From Perognathus longimembris pacificus (Eukaryota > Chordata > Mammalia > Rodentia > Heteromyidae): a stretch of DNA of 64,000 nucleotides. This document shows positions 1-11,621 of this stretch, one piece after another. A program made the translations under genes and the position numbers. Each line of letters begins with the position of its first letter. The stretch's first letter is position 1. The DNA is taken from the NCBI RefSeq assembly GCF_023159225.1, contig NC_063163.1, forward strand, positions 108,779,885-108,843,884. The letters run 5' to 3'. The notes beneath the pieces are model-generated. The model worked only from the letters and a program-made list of their open reading frames with translations. It did no database searches and was not told the DNA's origin.

Positions 1-80
1 CTAGCCTTGAGCAAAAAGAAGTCAGGGACAGTGTTCAGGCCCTGAGTTCAAGCCTCAGGACTGGCAAAAAAAAAAAAAAA
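1..80 (+). mobile_element. Dimeric ID-like SINE, right module only (cut by window edge)
   Basis: It starts inside the right module at CTAGCCTTGAGCAAAAAGAA and ends with GGACTGGC plus 14 A. The left half lies outside the window. Confidence 0.85.
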
Positions 81-503
81 TAGAATAGTGAAACATCTAG
101 GAATGAAAATGGAAACACTAAGATATGTAAGTATATAGACAGCAAAGAAATAGTGATTTTAAGATTTTAAGGTAGATTGTTGGGCCTCCATTCATTAGCA
201 GTGCTTTGATTGTATACTGTAATTTGCACTTGCCATTTAGTCTCTTAAGATATCTTGAAGTCATGGCTAACCTCATACTTGCCTTAGGTAACAGATTTAA
301 GGAACAAGTAGATTTTGGTAATATTTTGGACATTGAAGAGATGTCTTAATATCTCTTAACTCTTAACAGACTGAAGGATAGTAATGACAATTATGTGCTT
401 GCCTATATCAGAAAATACTTATTCACTACAATAACACTTAACTATTCTTTAGTTAAAGCAATTGTGGAACGTTTATTACTTTAAAAATTATCTTTATTTT
501 AAG

Positions 504-576
504 GTTCTTGTGGTACAGGCTCTGAGACCAGACAGACTGCAAAGTGCTATGGCTCTATTTGCATGTAAAACTCTGG
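504..576 (+). CDS. DYNC2H1: DYNC2H1 coding exon (window exon 1)
   Basis: Seventy-three bases between TTTTAAG and GGTAAG. It reads VLVVQALRPDRLQ then SAMALFACKTLG, the conserved dynein helix that leads into AAA6. It ends after one base of a glycine codon that the next exon completes. It is the first exon of this gene visible in the window; the preceding exon must lie left of base 1. Confidence 0.95.
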
Positions 577-1277
577 GTAAGTGCAGTGCTTTCTAAGAGC
601 TAGGCCACAAGCCTAGCTGGCTTTTAATTTACATTTATTTATGCTGACTTTAATTTAGAGATGTTTTTGTTTAGAAAAACAATTCTGTATTGTACATAAT
701 TATTATGTTGAGTTCAATTTGAAACTTAATTGACATTCTGTATTTAGTAAGGTATTTTGAGCTTCTAAAAGTTATTTTATTATGAAAATGTTGTGGATAT
801 TTACCCATGGTGAGCACAAAGAAGACATCCAAATGTTAGTGCCAAATGTGTACTCTTTAAGTACTACTTGTCATACTTAGTGAAAAATTTAGGTAGTTTA
901 GGTAAAATATATTCAAAGATACTATAGTCAGGAAATAAATGCTTCAAAATGAGTAATTTTTGGCATGTCTAAAACAGAAAATTGAAAATGTGTTTGCCTT
1001 TTAGATCATAAATTTCATGGTAAAGTTTTAAGTCTTTCAGATAGTAGTGTGAGCGTGAAGAAGTTATCACCCATCTGGAAATATATTTTTGCAAGGGACA
1101 TTTAGAAAACCTGTTTTTCGAAAGAATATGAAAATGATTGAATCATAGATTCATCCAGAATAGTGGATCTTTACCATTACTAAATCACAGGTTTAGACCT
1201 TATGTTGAAAATGAGAAGCCTGGCATTTTAAAATAGATTATACAATTCATTTTTTCATAGAAATCCTTAATTTGTAT
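577..1277. other. Intron, nothing recognised
   Basis: AT-rich unique-looking intron after the exon at 504-576. No repeat or exon seen by eye. Confidence 0.5.
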
Positions 1278-1478
1278 TTTTTTTTTTGTGCCAGTCCTGA
1301 GGCTTAACTTAGGGCCTGGGTACTGTCCCTGAGCTTCTTTTGCTCAAAGCTAGCACTCTACCACTTGGGGCACAGCGCCACTTCTGGCCTTTTCTGTTTA
1401 TGTGGTACTAGGGAATTGAACCCAGGGCTTCAGGCATGCTAGGCAAGCACTCTACTACTAAGCCACATTCCCAGCCCC
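1278..1478 (-). mobile_element. Dimeric SINE (older copy), antisense
   Basis: Starts in a T-run, followed by GCCAGTCCTGAGGCTTAACT, and ends at CATTCCCAGCCCC. The ID-like head is diverged (ATGCTAGGCAAGCACTCTAC on the + strand), closer to a classical ID head than the other copies. Confidence 0.8.
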
Positions 1479-1809
1479 TCTATTACTTTTTACATGTAGC
1501 GTTTTATAGAGAAAATTTCTCATTTCTCACATACATTAAAACCAAGAAAGAGTATCATATCATCAAATGTGCAACTTTTCTGTAAATCATAACTTCTCAT
1601 ATAAACAAGCTAGCACAGAGTTTTATAAGGTTGAAAAGATAGGCCCTCTATAATTACTTCTGAAAACCTTCACAGAAGTGAATAATCATTCTCCTGTTAG
1701 TATACAAAACTATTATTATATCAAAGTATTGTTTAGAGAAATTCTTTTAGCTTCATATGATGAATGTTTCTCTATAACACTTTCTTTTAAGCTTGAATGT
1801 TCATAAAGA

Positions 1810-2005
1810 CAGTATCATAGCTAAGACTTAAATAGTGCTATTTGCCAGCAACTAGTTTGAGTACCATCTGTGTATTAGTTTCTGTACTCTTTGCAGCAGC
1901 TTAACGCAATAAGTTCTGTTTTTATATCCATTTTAAAGATGGGGAAACAAGGTTATATAGTTAATAAACAATGGATATCTCATTCCAAAGCCTGTGTTCT
2001 TATTA
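1810..2005 (+). repeat. MIR-like ancient SINE
   Basis: ATCCATTTTAAAGATGGGGA followed by ATAGTTAATAAACAATGG resembles the MIR core (the CCATTTTACAGATGAGGAAAC block). Confidence 0.55.
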
Positions 2006-2124
2006 GTTCTTGAAAGAGTCAGATTTATTCTTAGTTTTAGATATGATTGGTGACTCCTAACAGAAGTCTTCCTAAGCCTTAAACAGTGCTGTGCACATGG
2101 CCATCTGAACTGTAGCCTACTATG

Positions 2125-2465
2125 TTAGCACCCTACAGCTGCCATCTAAAAGTCCTATCAACCAGGGGCCTTAAAACAACAGAACTTTATTGTGAAATAA
2201 TCTGGGGCTTTAGAGTCTGAAGTGAAACCTATTGGGATTTGCTGGCCATCTTTGGTATTCCTTGGTTTGTAATTGCATAACTGATATGCTTTTATTGCCA
2301 TGTGATGTTCTCCCATGGTTTCTGTCCATAGCTGCCTTCTTGTTAGGGCATAGGCCCCTCTAAGTATAGTTGTCTAGTTATATCTGCAATGGCCTATTTC
2401 TACAAGGTCACATTTTGAGGTATTGAAGTTATATCTTTTTGGAAGAGCCACTTCAACTCTAACAT
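2125..2465 (-). mobile_element. MLT1-like MaLR LTR remnant, antisense
   Basis: The blocks CCTTAAAACAACAGAACTTT, GGTATTCCTTGGTTTGTAAT and ACAAGGTCACATTTTGAGGT follow the reverse-complement order of the MLT1 consensus as I remember it. An old element without internal sequence. Confidence 0.7.
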
Positions 2466-2762
2466 CAATCAGCCCAGTTTTTCTTGTGATGCCTGTCTTT
2501 TGTATGTGCACACATACACACAACAAGGATAATAAACAGGTGTTGTTTTAAAGCATCAGAAAATAAACGCACATTTCTTTATCTCCTTCCTTCCTCTTGG
2601 ACCCACACTTTGCAGTATAGGCTGAGTGACAAAAGCAAGTTTTATCTACCGTTAAGGAAGGATAGGCATGAGAGGTGGGAATAAGTTGTTTGACTCAAAA
2701 ATCTTGTGGTGGTTTCTGTGGTTCTGTAAGATTGTTGAGGAATCATGTCTCTTGATGTTTTG

Positions 2763-2968
2763 TTTTTTTTTTTTGGCCAGTCCTGGGCCTTGGACTCAGG
2801 GCCTGAGCACTGTCCCTGGCTTCTTCCCGCTCAAGGCTAGCACTCTGCCACTTGAGCCACAGCGCCGCTTCTGGCCGTTTATCTGTATATGTGGTGCTGG
2901 GGAATCGAACCTAGGGCCTCGTGTATCCGAGGCAGGCACTCTTGCCACTAGGCTATATCCCCAGCCCC
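2763..2968 (-). mobile_element. Dimeric SINE, young 'GCGGG' subfamily, antisense
   Basis: Flanked by a perfect 14-bp duplication TCTCTTGATGTTTT (2748-2761 and 2969-2982). It carries the subfamily marks TTCTTCCCGCTCAAGG, GCGCCGCTTCTGG and GGCCTCGTGTATCCGAGG. The head has an intact Pol III B box (GGTTCGATTCC on minus). Confidence 0.92.
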
Positions 2969-3504
2969 TCTCTTGATGTTTTTGATACCTCAATCCACAC
3001 AACATAACAAACATCCTGTACTTTTCCTTTGAAGTCACAATTAAGTGAGAATTAAACAAATCAGAATATTTGCACTTGGCAACACACTAAAAGCATAATA
3101 GTAGTAACATGTAGAGATTTTCCCAGTATATAGTTGTGCTTTGTAGGCATGCCTAAACATTTTTAGGATTGCTCTGCTAACTTCAGTCTTCAACTCAGAA
3201 TGGCTTTTATAAACAGTCTTTATAAACTATCATTTAAAAGTTTATGGATTACAAAAAGGATTCCTAAAGCTTAATGAGAATTTCCCCACATGAATGATGC
3301 TTGGGAAATTGCATTTGAAATTAAACCTCTAAAATGTGATCAAAATGAGAAATACTTATGTTCCCTAGCAATTTGAATTTTTAAAACATAGGCATATAAT
3401 AAAAGCCCAATTTTATACATAAATTCTTTATTACTAAAACTATTGGTCAATTACAAAGTCATTTTTTGCTTGAAAATAGTATAGTTTCAAAAGTATGTTA
3501 ACCT

Positions 3505-3712
3505 GGGACTGGGGATATGGCCTAGTGGCAAGCAAGTGCCTGCCTCATATACATGAAGCCCTGGGTTCGATTCCCCAGCACCACATATACAGAAAATGGC
3601 CAGAAGTGGCGCTGTGGCTCAAGTGGCAGAGTGCTAGCCTTGAGCAAAAAGAAGCCAGGGACAGTGCTCAGGCCCAGAGTCCAAGCCCCAGGACTGGCCA
3701 AAAAAAAAAAAA
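3505..3712 (+). mobile_element. Dimeric SINE, sense
   Basis: GGGGATATGGCC head with A box TGGCCTAGTGG and B box GGTTCGATTCC, the right module, then an A-tail of 14. The flanks AAGTATGTTAACC and AAGTATATTAACC differ at one base. Confidence 0.9.
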
Positions 3713-3990
3713 AAGTATATTAACCTTTCAAAGCATTTGAATGTAAATTTGAATATCATGAGATTAGCAGTTAATGCTGTAAGCCTTAAATGTCATTTGA
3801 CCTGGAGATGAAATAGTACCATTAACAGAATTATTCCCAAGACTTACTTGGTAGAGGGTCAAGCTACAGGATCAATAAAATGAAAAGGTCATGAACAATG
3901 GGCATTCAGACCATAATTTAAAAAAAAAAAAAACTAGGCAAGTGGATAGATGATAAATAATTAAGAATCTCCTCAAAATTGTTAGGTTTT

Positions 3991-4204
3991 GGGGCTGGGG
4001 ATATAGCCTAGTGGCAAGAGTGCCTGCCTCGGATACACGAGGCCCTAGGTTCGATTCCCCAGCACCACATATACAGAAAAAAAAACGGCCAGAAGCGGCG
4101 CTGTGGCTCAAGTGGCAGAGTGCTAGCCTTGAGCGGGAAGAAGCCAGGGACAGTGCTCAGGCCCTGAGTCCAAGGCCCAGGACTGGCCAAAAAAAAAAAA
4201 AAAA
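3991..4204 (+). mobile_element. Dimeric SINE, young 'GCGGG' subfamily, sense
   Basis: Carries the GAGCGGGAAGAAGCC mark and GGATACACGAGGCCCTAGG. Flanked by AATTGTTAGGTTTT on both sides (3977-3990 and directly after the A-tail). Confidence 0.92.
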
Positions 4205-4389
4205 ATTGTTAGGTTTTTAATTAAACTTGCTTGAGTCATTATAAGAAATTTTAAGTATATAGATGAATCAAATACAAACCAGACAGTTAAAGGTGAGTTT
4301 TAAAATGGCTAATGTGTTGAAACAGATCAGGTAGCACTTAAAATTTGCTTGAAAATGTAAATTTATGATTTTAACACCTGAATGATGCA

Positions 4390-4640
4390 GTAGCCATCTA
4401 CTGAAAGCAAAAAGAATGGAAAATACAGAAACAGATGGTACAAGAGTCCCAGGGCTGTTTGGCACACTGAAGCACAGTGGGCAGGAATGAGGGATATGAG
4501 ACGAGGTCAGGGAAGCATGCAAGGGCCATGCCGTTGTAGGGTTTGTAATCTTGGGGAAAGAATCTGAATTTTATTCTGTGTTTTGAGAAGACTTTAAAGA
4601 TTTTGTGCAAAAGATGTGATTGACCCAGTTTTTAAAAAAT
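4390..4640. repeat. Ancient interspersed repeat, family not assigned
   Basis: GAGACGAGGTCAGGGAAGC, AGGGTTTGTAATC and GACTTTAAAGATTTTGTGCA resemble a common old mammalian repeat I cannot name with confidence. A similar type of sequence lies at 37620-38100. Confidence 0.35.
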
Positions 4641-5053
4641 CTGAGATTGAAAACAGTAAAAAAATTTAAGTAGGGAGAAGCAATTAGAAAAGTAGCCTTG
4701 ATTTCAAAAGTGTTTGTGTTCCAGAAGTTATTAAAGCCTCAGGGCACATCATGTGGCATTTGTTGCCTACCACAACATGTTTGACATTTTTTCATTGTTT
4801 CCAGTTATTATTCCATTTTAAAACAGATTCTCATTTAATTGGTTCATATATATTGGGTTAACTAGTGGTTACTGCTTTTCCTTTTATTGATGTTTATGTT
4901 GCTTTTTTTTTTTCTGCAATTGCCTTTTCTCTCCAACAAAGAAAAGGTAGCTTTGTATACCTGATGCCTTTGTACCGTTTATGATGAATCCTAGCTGTGT
5001 GGAAGCCTGACCCCAGTCAAAAATGTGAAGCCCTGTCTCTTCATTTCTAGGAA

Positions 5054-5282
5054 TTTTTTTTTTTTTTGTGGCCAGTTCTGGTGCTTGAACTCAGGGCCTG
5101 GACACTGTCCTTGAACTTTTGTGCTCAAAGCTAGCACACAGCTCCATTTTCAGTTTTTGAGTAGTTAATTGGGAGATAACAGTCTCTCAGACTTTCTTGG
5201 CTGAACTGCCTTTGAACCACAATCCTCAGATCTCAGCTTCCAAGTAGCAAGGATTTGCAGGCATGAGCCACTGGTGCCTGGC
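5054..5282 (-). mobile_element. Composite SINE (7SL/B1-like head + right module), antisense
   Basis: From the T-run and GGCCAGTTCTGGTGCTTGAA through the right module into CAGATCTCAGCTTCCAAGTA and GAGCCACTGGTGCCTGGC, the reverse complement of a B1/Alu-type start. Confidence 0.85.
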
Positions 5283-5804
5283 TTCGTTTCTACTTTTGGA
5301 GGAGGGCAAATGGAAGCCTTTTTTTTTTTTTGCCTTATTAGTCCCTGTGCTGGGTATTATAGTCTCCAAGTCTTTCCTGTATATTTAAACCTTATTGTCA
5401 TTTTTAAGTTAAATTCAAAATCATATACTTGAAACTTAATTGAAATCAGATTTATTCGACTTTTTATTAAATATATTAATAGAGGAAGCATTCGAGTTTT
5501 ACCAGAAGAGATTTCAATAAAATAGGAAAGCTATGATTTCTAATTTTCCCGGGCCTTGTAGTTGCGGAAAGGCAGCAGAGTAGAAAAGGCACAGATGAGT
5601 TCCATTTGACGACAACTGGGCATCCTTTGTCAGGACATTCAGCTTGGAGTGTTTCCTTATGCACTTATAAAATGAACATAGTATTTGCTTTTCAATGTCA
5701 TATGCCTTAGCACATGAATCAGCTCTTTGGTAAAATATTTTTAGTGTAAGAGTATGTGATGAAGAAATGTAATCTATTGCCAGTATTTTAGTGCATTTTG
5801 ACCT

Positions 5805-5905
5805 CAAACTGTGGATTGATTCATTCCTATTTTACAAGTGAGGATTCTGAGGCACTGTGTCTTTTAGTGATTTTTATAAGGTCACTCAGCCAACAAGTAT
5901 AAACT
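5805..5905 (+). repeat. MIR-like ancient SINE
   Basis: CCTATTTTACAAGTGAGGAT, TCTGAGGCACTG and AAGGTCACTCAGCCAACAAG match the MIR core order. Confidence 0.6.
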
Positions 5906-5966
5906 ATTATATGTATTTTTGTCTCTAAACTAAGCACTTTAAAAAAAATTTTCTCTATGACTGGTA

Positions 5967-6481
5967 TGTCGGGCTCGTGTCGCCTCTCCCGGCGTGGGGA
6001 TCAAGGCTCAGCTAGGTTTCTCGCCACCCCCTTTTCTCGTCCTCTCTCCTGGACACCCAGCCGGCAGATAGCCAGGATGGGACGGAGGGGTCAGGGCCGA
6101 CCTGACACGCACGGCCTAACGAGAAAGCATGCCCACCTCCTTACCGGTAAATAAAGTCAGGCGTACGCGAGTCTCGGAGAAGGCTTCCAGAGCCAACTGA
6201 TTTATTAAGGCGGGGGGGGGGGGGGGGGTGGTAAAGGGAGATGATAGCAAGAGAAGGCGATCGGCCAGGACGCCGATAGGCTGAGAGCTGTCACATGATC
6301 CCCTTGAGCTAACGTCACTCGAAAGTGCCGAGCCAGGGCGAGACTGGGAGGCGCCTGGGCTGGCAAGAGAGTTGGGGGCTAGGTGCAAAGCCGGTTCTTC
6401 TGGGTCCGGACCCAGAGAACCGTAGCCTGCTTCCGCATTCCCCTAGGGCTTGGGGGGAGGGCGTCAAGCCCCCCCCCCCAA
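5967..6481 (-). mobile_element. Solo ERV LTR (class II-like), antisense
   Basis: A 515-bp GC- and CpG-rich block in AT-rich intron. The + strand reads TGTCGGGC at one end and CCCCCCCCCAA at the other. The host bases TGGTA occur on both sides (5962-5966 and 6482-6486). On the minus strand there is an AATAAA at 6201-6206 in the R/U5 position and an end in GAGCCCGACA, so the LTR points left, against DYNC2H1. A run of 17 G (6212-6228) lies inside. No internal viral genes are present. Confidence 0.8.
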
Positions 6482-6628
6482 TGGTATATGAAATAACCCC
6501 TTACCCAGTATCATGAAAGTAAATTTGTTAACTAAGATGATTTAGAATCTGATTTCCCACGTAGAAGGCACAAGAGTCATATAAGAGATGTATTCATCAT
6601 CCATATAGATGGACAGGCTCAATCTTTT

Positions 6629-6843
6629 TTCTTTTTTTTTTTTTTTTTTTTGCCAGTCCTGGGGCTTGGACTCAGGGCCTGAGCACTGTCCCTGGCTTCT
6701 TTTTTGCTCAAGGCTAGCACTCTGCCACTTGAGCCACAGCGCCACTTCTGGCCGTTTTCTAGATATGTGGTGCTGGAGAATCGAACCCAGGGCTTCATGT
6801 ATACAAGGCAAACACTCTTGCCACTAGGCCATATTCCCAGTCC
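6629..6843 (-). mobile_element. Dimeric SINE, antisense
   Basis: Perfect 15-bp duplication CAGGCTCAATCTTTT at 6614-6628 and 6850-6864. Has the non-GCGGG form of the right module (TTCTTTTTTGCTCAAGG). Confidence 0.9.
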
Positions 6844-7145
6844 CAATCCCAGGCTCAATCTTTTGAAGGAAGGATATTTTGTACGTTGAGGCAGAGCTGG
6901 CTATATATTCCTTCAGCACTTAAATGTAGCAATCTGAATACTGATTGCTTGTCAAGATGATCACACATGGAAACCATTTGTGAAAATGCCTTCAGTAACA
7001 GTTATTAATTTGTGGATTTTAAGGTGAAAAAACATTTAATATGTGAAATTATAGTTTATATAGCATTCTCTATTATGCATCTTGTAATTGTCTTAAATAA
7101 AAGAATATGTTGCTGTTTATTTTTTAAGTATGTACTTTTTTTTAG

Positions 7146-7306
7146 GGCTGAAAGAGTTGTCCCCATTTCCTCTGAATCTCAAACGTTTGTACAAAGAGAC
7201 ACTAGAAATTGAGCCCATTTTGATTATTATTTCCCCGGGAGCTGACCCTTCTCAGGAACTCCAAGAACTTGCTAATGCTGAAAGAAGCGCAGAGTGTTAT
7301 CACCAG
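7146..7306 (+). CDS. DYNC2H1: DYNC2H1 coding exon (window exon 2), start of AAA6
   Basis: One hundred and sixty-one bases after a TTTTTTTTAG acceptor and before GTGGGT. Two bases complete the split glycine codon, then 53 codons follow. They contain the hydrophobic strand PILIIISPGADP, which matches the SPGxDP motif of the degenerate nucleotide-binding fold of dynein AAA6, and an acidic helix ending in ECYHQ. Confidence 0.97.
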
Positions 7307-7414
7307 GTGGGTGCAGAGTGCTCAGTGGTCCTTGCTCCTATTGCTGCCACACTAGGTCCTATTAGTGCATTTTTAGCATTTTTGTTTGTCAAGCCAAATG
7401 ATACCTTGACAGGT

Positions 7415-7827
7415 ACTTGTCCTAATCTCCAGACATTGTGAGGATGCTATCTTCTATGGTAAAAGGAACTGTGCAGATGTAGTTAAGGATCCAGTGGTGA
7501 GGAAGTTACCCTGGATGAATGAGGTGGGCCCATCCAGGTAAGCCACAATATCTTTAGATGAGGGAGACAGGACTTGAGAATAAAAGTATACAATGTCAAG
7601 ATGGAGGTAGAGGTCAGAGAGGAAAGAAGATGAACTAAGGGGCCACAAAGGAATGGTAAGCAGTTTCCAGAAAGAACATGACTGGATAGAGGTACTGTTA
7701 TTTTCAAACTCGGCACCTTGATTTTAAATCAGTGTAACTTCTGACCTCCAGAAGTCTTACATAGTTTAACTTAAGGCACTAAATTTGTGGTAGCTTGTTA
7801 GAGCAGCGATAGGAAACTAATATATTT
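7415..7827 (+). mobile_element. MLT1-like MaLR LTR remnant, sense
   Basis: The blocks GGTAAAAGGAACTGTGCAGA, AGGTGGGCCCATCCAGG, ACTTCTGACCTCCAGAAG and the terminal GATAGGAAACTAATA follow MLT1 consensus order in + orientation. It begins about 110 bp after the exon ending at 7306. Confidence 0.72.
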
Positions 7828-8525
7828 GCCTAAACTTTTGAAAATGACTTTAAAAGATTTATTTGGTTGCTCTTTCAATAAATCACAGTAATAGTTACTT
7901 GCAATTTCTTGATCTAAAGTGGAAAAGACACATAAATATTGTGAATTAAAATCCAGTATGATACTCTTTCTTCTTAAGGCAGAAGCTTTCTTCTGAGAGC
8001 CTCCATTTTTTTCCCAAGCCAATTTACATGTGACTTTGAAAATTAAATGTATTAGTTTATACTTAGCAAGTGCACAAGTCTTTTTCATTAGGAATTTAGT
8101 TACTGATTTTTAAACCTCAATACATACAACCACAACTTGGAAAGTAAGAGTTTTACAAGGAATGCTATAAATAGAAGACAGCAAAATAGCATGGCACTTG
8201 GGAAGTTGTGCAGGTTTTTCTCTGACTTACTTAGAGCTGCTTTCTATTGAATCATTGCCGTAATACATTTGTCTATTCATTAGGACAACAGTTATCAGTG
8301 AGTTGTCTTAAGGTAGTGAACCTTCTCCACAACTTGTACCTATTATCAGTAGCTTTGGCAGGAAGACTAAACTATGCATATAAAAATTACTTGATGTTCC
8401 TGGAGAAGATGCTGTAATTCCTGGAGTTCCTTTGGTTTTTCTTCACTAAAAAGCTGCTCACAAAGGTTTATAGATTATCATTATTAAAGACAGCTGTGGA
8501 GATTTATAAATCATTATGAAATTGC

Positions 8526-9113
8526 TTTTTTTATATTTTAAAATTTCTTGTCAAAGTGAAGTACAGAGGGGTTACAGTTACATATGTAAGGCAGTGAGTA
8601 CATTTCTTATCCAACTTGTTACCTCCTCCCTCATTTTCCCCCTCCTCCTCCCCATTTTTCTCTCACCATATAGTTTTGTAAGTATTGCTGTTGCATTGGT
8701 TTGTCTTTTTATCCTTTGTCTCTCAATTCTGGTATTCCCTTTCCCTTCCCTAATTCCAGTACAATATCCAGGGTACTAAAATCAGTTACAGTGATATCGG
8801 GTAAAACCAGGGGAAAGAAAGAGGAGAAAAAAGGGTGCATGGTTTCACATGGCATGGTTGTTGAAAATAACCAACAATGATATACCACTTGTTTCCATAA
8901 CTTGAAGTTCATTTTGCTTAGCATCATCTTAATGTGTTCATATGGGCATAGCTATTGAGCTACTGTGATCTTCTGCTAGGACTATCCTAGATGTGTACTA
9001 ATTATTCCCAATGAGGGAAACCATAGAGTCCATGTTTCTTTGGGCCTGGCTCACTTCACTTAGTATGATTTTTTTTCCCCAAGTCTTTCCATTTCCTTAC
9101 GAATGGGGCAATG
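8526..9113 (-). mobile_element. L1 3' end, 5'-truncated, antisense
   Basis: It shares with the 24797 element, in the same order, the CAGAGGGGTTACAGTTACAT, TTACCTCCTCCCTCATT, TGGGCATAGCTATTGAGCT and CACTTCACTTAGTATGAT landmarks. It stops at GGGGCAATG, about 65 bp before the exon at 9181. Confidence 0.8.
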
Positions 9114-9180
9114 CTTACAATGTATATATTAGAATATGTTACAGATTTTTTTTCGTTTTGCTTTTTTTGTGTGTTTGTAG

Positions 9181-9306
9181 GTTGCTATGGGTCAAGGTCA
9201 AGCTGACTTAGCAATTCAAATGCTAAAAGAATGTGCCCGAAATGGAGACTGGCTTTGTTTGAAGAACTTACATCTTGTGGTATCCTGGCTACCAGTTCTG
9301 GAAAAG
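9181..9306 (+). CDS. DYNC2H1: DYNC2H1 coding exon (window exon 3), AAA6 core
   Basis: Forty-two whole codons between TTTGTAG and GTAGAT. The exon encodes [12 protein letters not shown] and [21 protein letters not shown], equivalent to the GQGQ and GxWxxLxNxHL blocks shared by all dynein heavy chains. An antisense L1 3' end stops about 65 bp upstream. The donor (GTAGAT) is weaker than consensus. Confidence 0.97.
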
Positions 9307-9390
9307 GTAGATTCAGATAAATGTGTTACATTTGTATGAATTCATAAATCACTAAGGAACATCAGTATTAAGATATACACTTAACTATTT

Positions 9391-9594
9391 TTTTTTTTTT
9401 TTGGCCAGTCCTGGGCCTGGGCTCTGGGCCTGAGCACTGTCCCTGGCTTCTTTTTGCTCAAGGCTAGCACTCTGCCCCTTGAGCCACAGCGCCACTTCTG
9501 GCCGTTTTCTATATATGTGGTGCTGGGGAATCGAACCCTGGACTTCATGTATTTGAGGCAAGCACTCTTGCCACTAGGCCATATTCCCAGCCCC
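9391..9594 (-). mobile_element. Dimeric SINE, antisense
   Basis: T-run, GGCCAGTCCTGGGCCTGGGC, ending at TATTCCCAGCCCC. ACTTAACTATTTTT flanks both sides. Confidence 0.9.
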
Positions 9595-10204
9595 ACTTAA
9601 CTATTTTTTAAAATTAAACAAAAGCATTTTTTCTAAAGTAAATACTTCTGTGCCAAATGATAGATCTTTTACTAGAGTAAAAGTCTCTCAGAATCTTTTC
9701 AGGGTATGTGAATGAACTCAAGAATTTATTAATCAATATTGACAGGAAATCTTAGAAGATTTTTCCAGAAGAAAAATAGGAAGGAGATGCTTAAAGGATT
9801 CTAAAAGACCTATTTATACCATTGCTCTGTGTTCATGTTCTATTACCTATATGGAAAGGACAGGGAGTAAGGGAACCACACATTCCTTGAGCTGGAGAAA
9901 TGGGATGTAAGCCCACTGGCTGATAGATATTAATCTTTGTAGAATATAATTATAATTCTTACTTTGGGAACATAGAGTACAGTATATTATAAAGATTTGT
10001 AAACATTTTCTTTTGGGAAGTCTATATGAACTATTTGGATATATATTTATAAGTTTATTGTATACCCAACCAAATCACAGATGTATTGCTTTTTTATTTA
10101 AAAATTTAATTAAAAATTTTAATATGTTAACTGAAGGAAATTCTTGTATAAACTCTATTCTTTAAAGTTATGAAGTATAAATTCATTCACTATTTTACTT
10201 TATT

Positions 10205-10436
10205 TTAGTTCCAGTCCTGAGGCATGAACTCAGGGCTTGAGCCCCTGCCCTGAGCTCTTTTGTAGGGCCAACACTTTACCACTTAAGCCACAGCTCCACT
10301 TGCAGATTTTTTTGGTGCTTAATTAGAGACAAGACTCTCATAGGCTTTTCTTTCCAGGCTGGCTTTGAACCACAGTCCTCAGATCTCAGCTTCCTCAATA
10401 GGTAGGATTACAGATGTGAGCCACTACCACCCAGCT
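10205..10436 (-). mobile_element. Composite SINE (7SL/B1-like + right module), antisense, older
   Basis: Contains GTTCCAGTCCTGAGGCATGA, GCCACAGCTCCACTTGCAG and CAGATCTCAGCTTCCTCAAT in the order of the composite family. Confidence 0.8.
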
Positions 10437-11510
10437 ACACAATGCTTTTATAGTCACCATTTTGATTTTCTCATCATATTATCTCTACATTTTGTATATT
10501 AATAGTGGCAGTTTGGGTTACACATAGAATACATTAAATATTTTAGTAATAATAGTATCAGCTACTATTTTTTTCATTTATTCAATCTACTTACTCTTTG
10601 AGTACATACTAATAAGCCAGATGTTAGATGCTTGTTGTCCCATGCCCGCTCTCTAGAAACATATCAGAAGAAATAGACCACATTAGTAAATAACTGTAGG
10701 AAAGCATGATGAACACTACAAATAAGAATTTATAAACTAGTATAGGTGATTCTTGAAATTTTTTGAGGAAAGTAGAGAAGCTACTCCCCTAAAACATGAT
10801 ATTTAAACTGTATTTTGACCTAAGAATTTACCTGGTTCCCAAGAGAATAATGGGGCAGAGTGACCATGCTTCATACAAGTGTGGCATACAAATCTGAACA
10901 AATGGCCAAATGGCTAAAGCATACATTGGGAGGGTCACAGGTGGATGAATCTGTGTTGTGAAGTTCCCAGTTTATGGGACAGGACATAGGAACTATGAAA
11001 AATGTCAAGAAGGGAATTAATATCATAATTAGAAGCATAATTAGGAGCATAACGATAATGAAAATTTGAAGGCCTGAGATGGCTCATGATTTACATGTAG
11101 CAGTGGTAACTAACAAACATATCAAGGATGTAATAAGGTATAAGTCTAAGGTGTTTAGAGTGGGTCATTAAGACTAAGGTCACAAAGCAAATAAACAACA
11201 AAGGCAAAATTTGGATTTTATCCAGTGGAACTGCCTGCAGGACCAAGTTGTTATCCATTATGCTAAGGGAGTAAATGTACTTCTACTGTTTACTCTTTTT
11301 TAAGTGTACAGGGCACTGCATTGTATAACAGATCTCCAGAGCTTTTTCATCCTGCACTCATTACATTAAGCTGGTAATAGAGAAGATAAGCATTTAAAGC
11401 AGAGCATTAATGTTTCAGAATTTCACAGAAATTTTAGTAAGATCTGATTATTAATAATAGATTGTTCAAGTGGAAATAAATGTATTTAACTAGCTTTTTT
11501 TGTCAACCAG

Positions 11511-11621
11511 GAATTGAATACTCTTCAACCTAAAGATACCTTTCGTCTTTGGCTCACTGCAGAAGTTCATCCCAGCTTTACTCCTATCTTACTGCAGTCA
11601 AGTTTGAAGATAACCTATGAG
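11511..11621 (+). CDS. DYNC2H1: DYNC2H1 coding exon (window exon 4), AAA6
   Basis: Thirty-seven whole codons between TTGTCAACCAG and GTGAGA. It encodes FRLWLTAEVHPSFTPILLQ, the dynein FRLWLT block in which the strand after the AAA6 nucleotide-binding core is followed by a helix ending in LKITYE. Phase 0 at both ends. Confidence 0.97.

Noticed and set aside
2668..2976. Recurring open frames with SPGPWTQGLSTVPGFFPLKA-type peptides, also at 4008, 14914, 35615 and 47713
   Set aside because: They are translations of the dimeric SINE, present on whichever strand the SINE lies. No gene.
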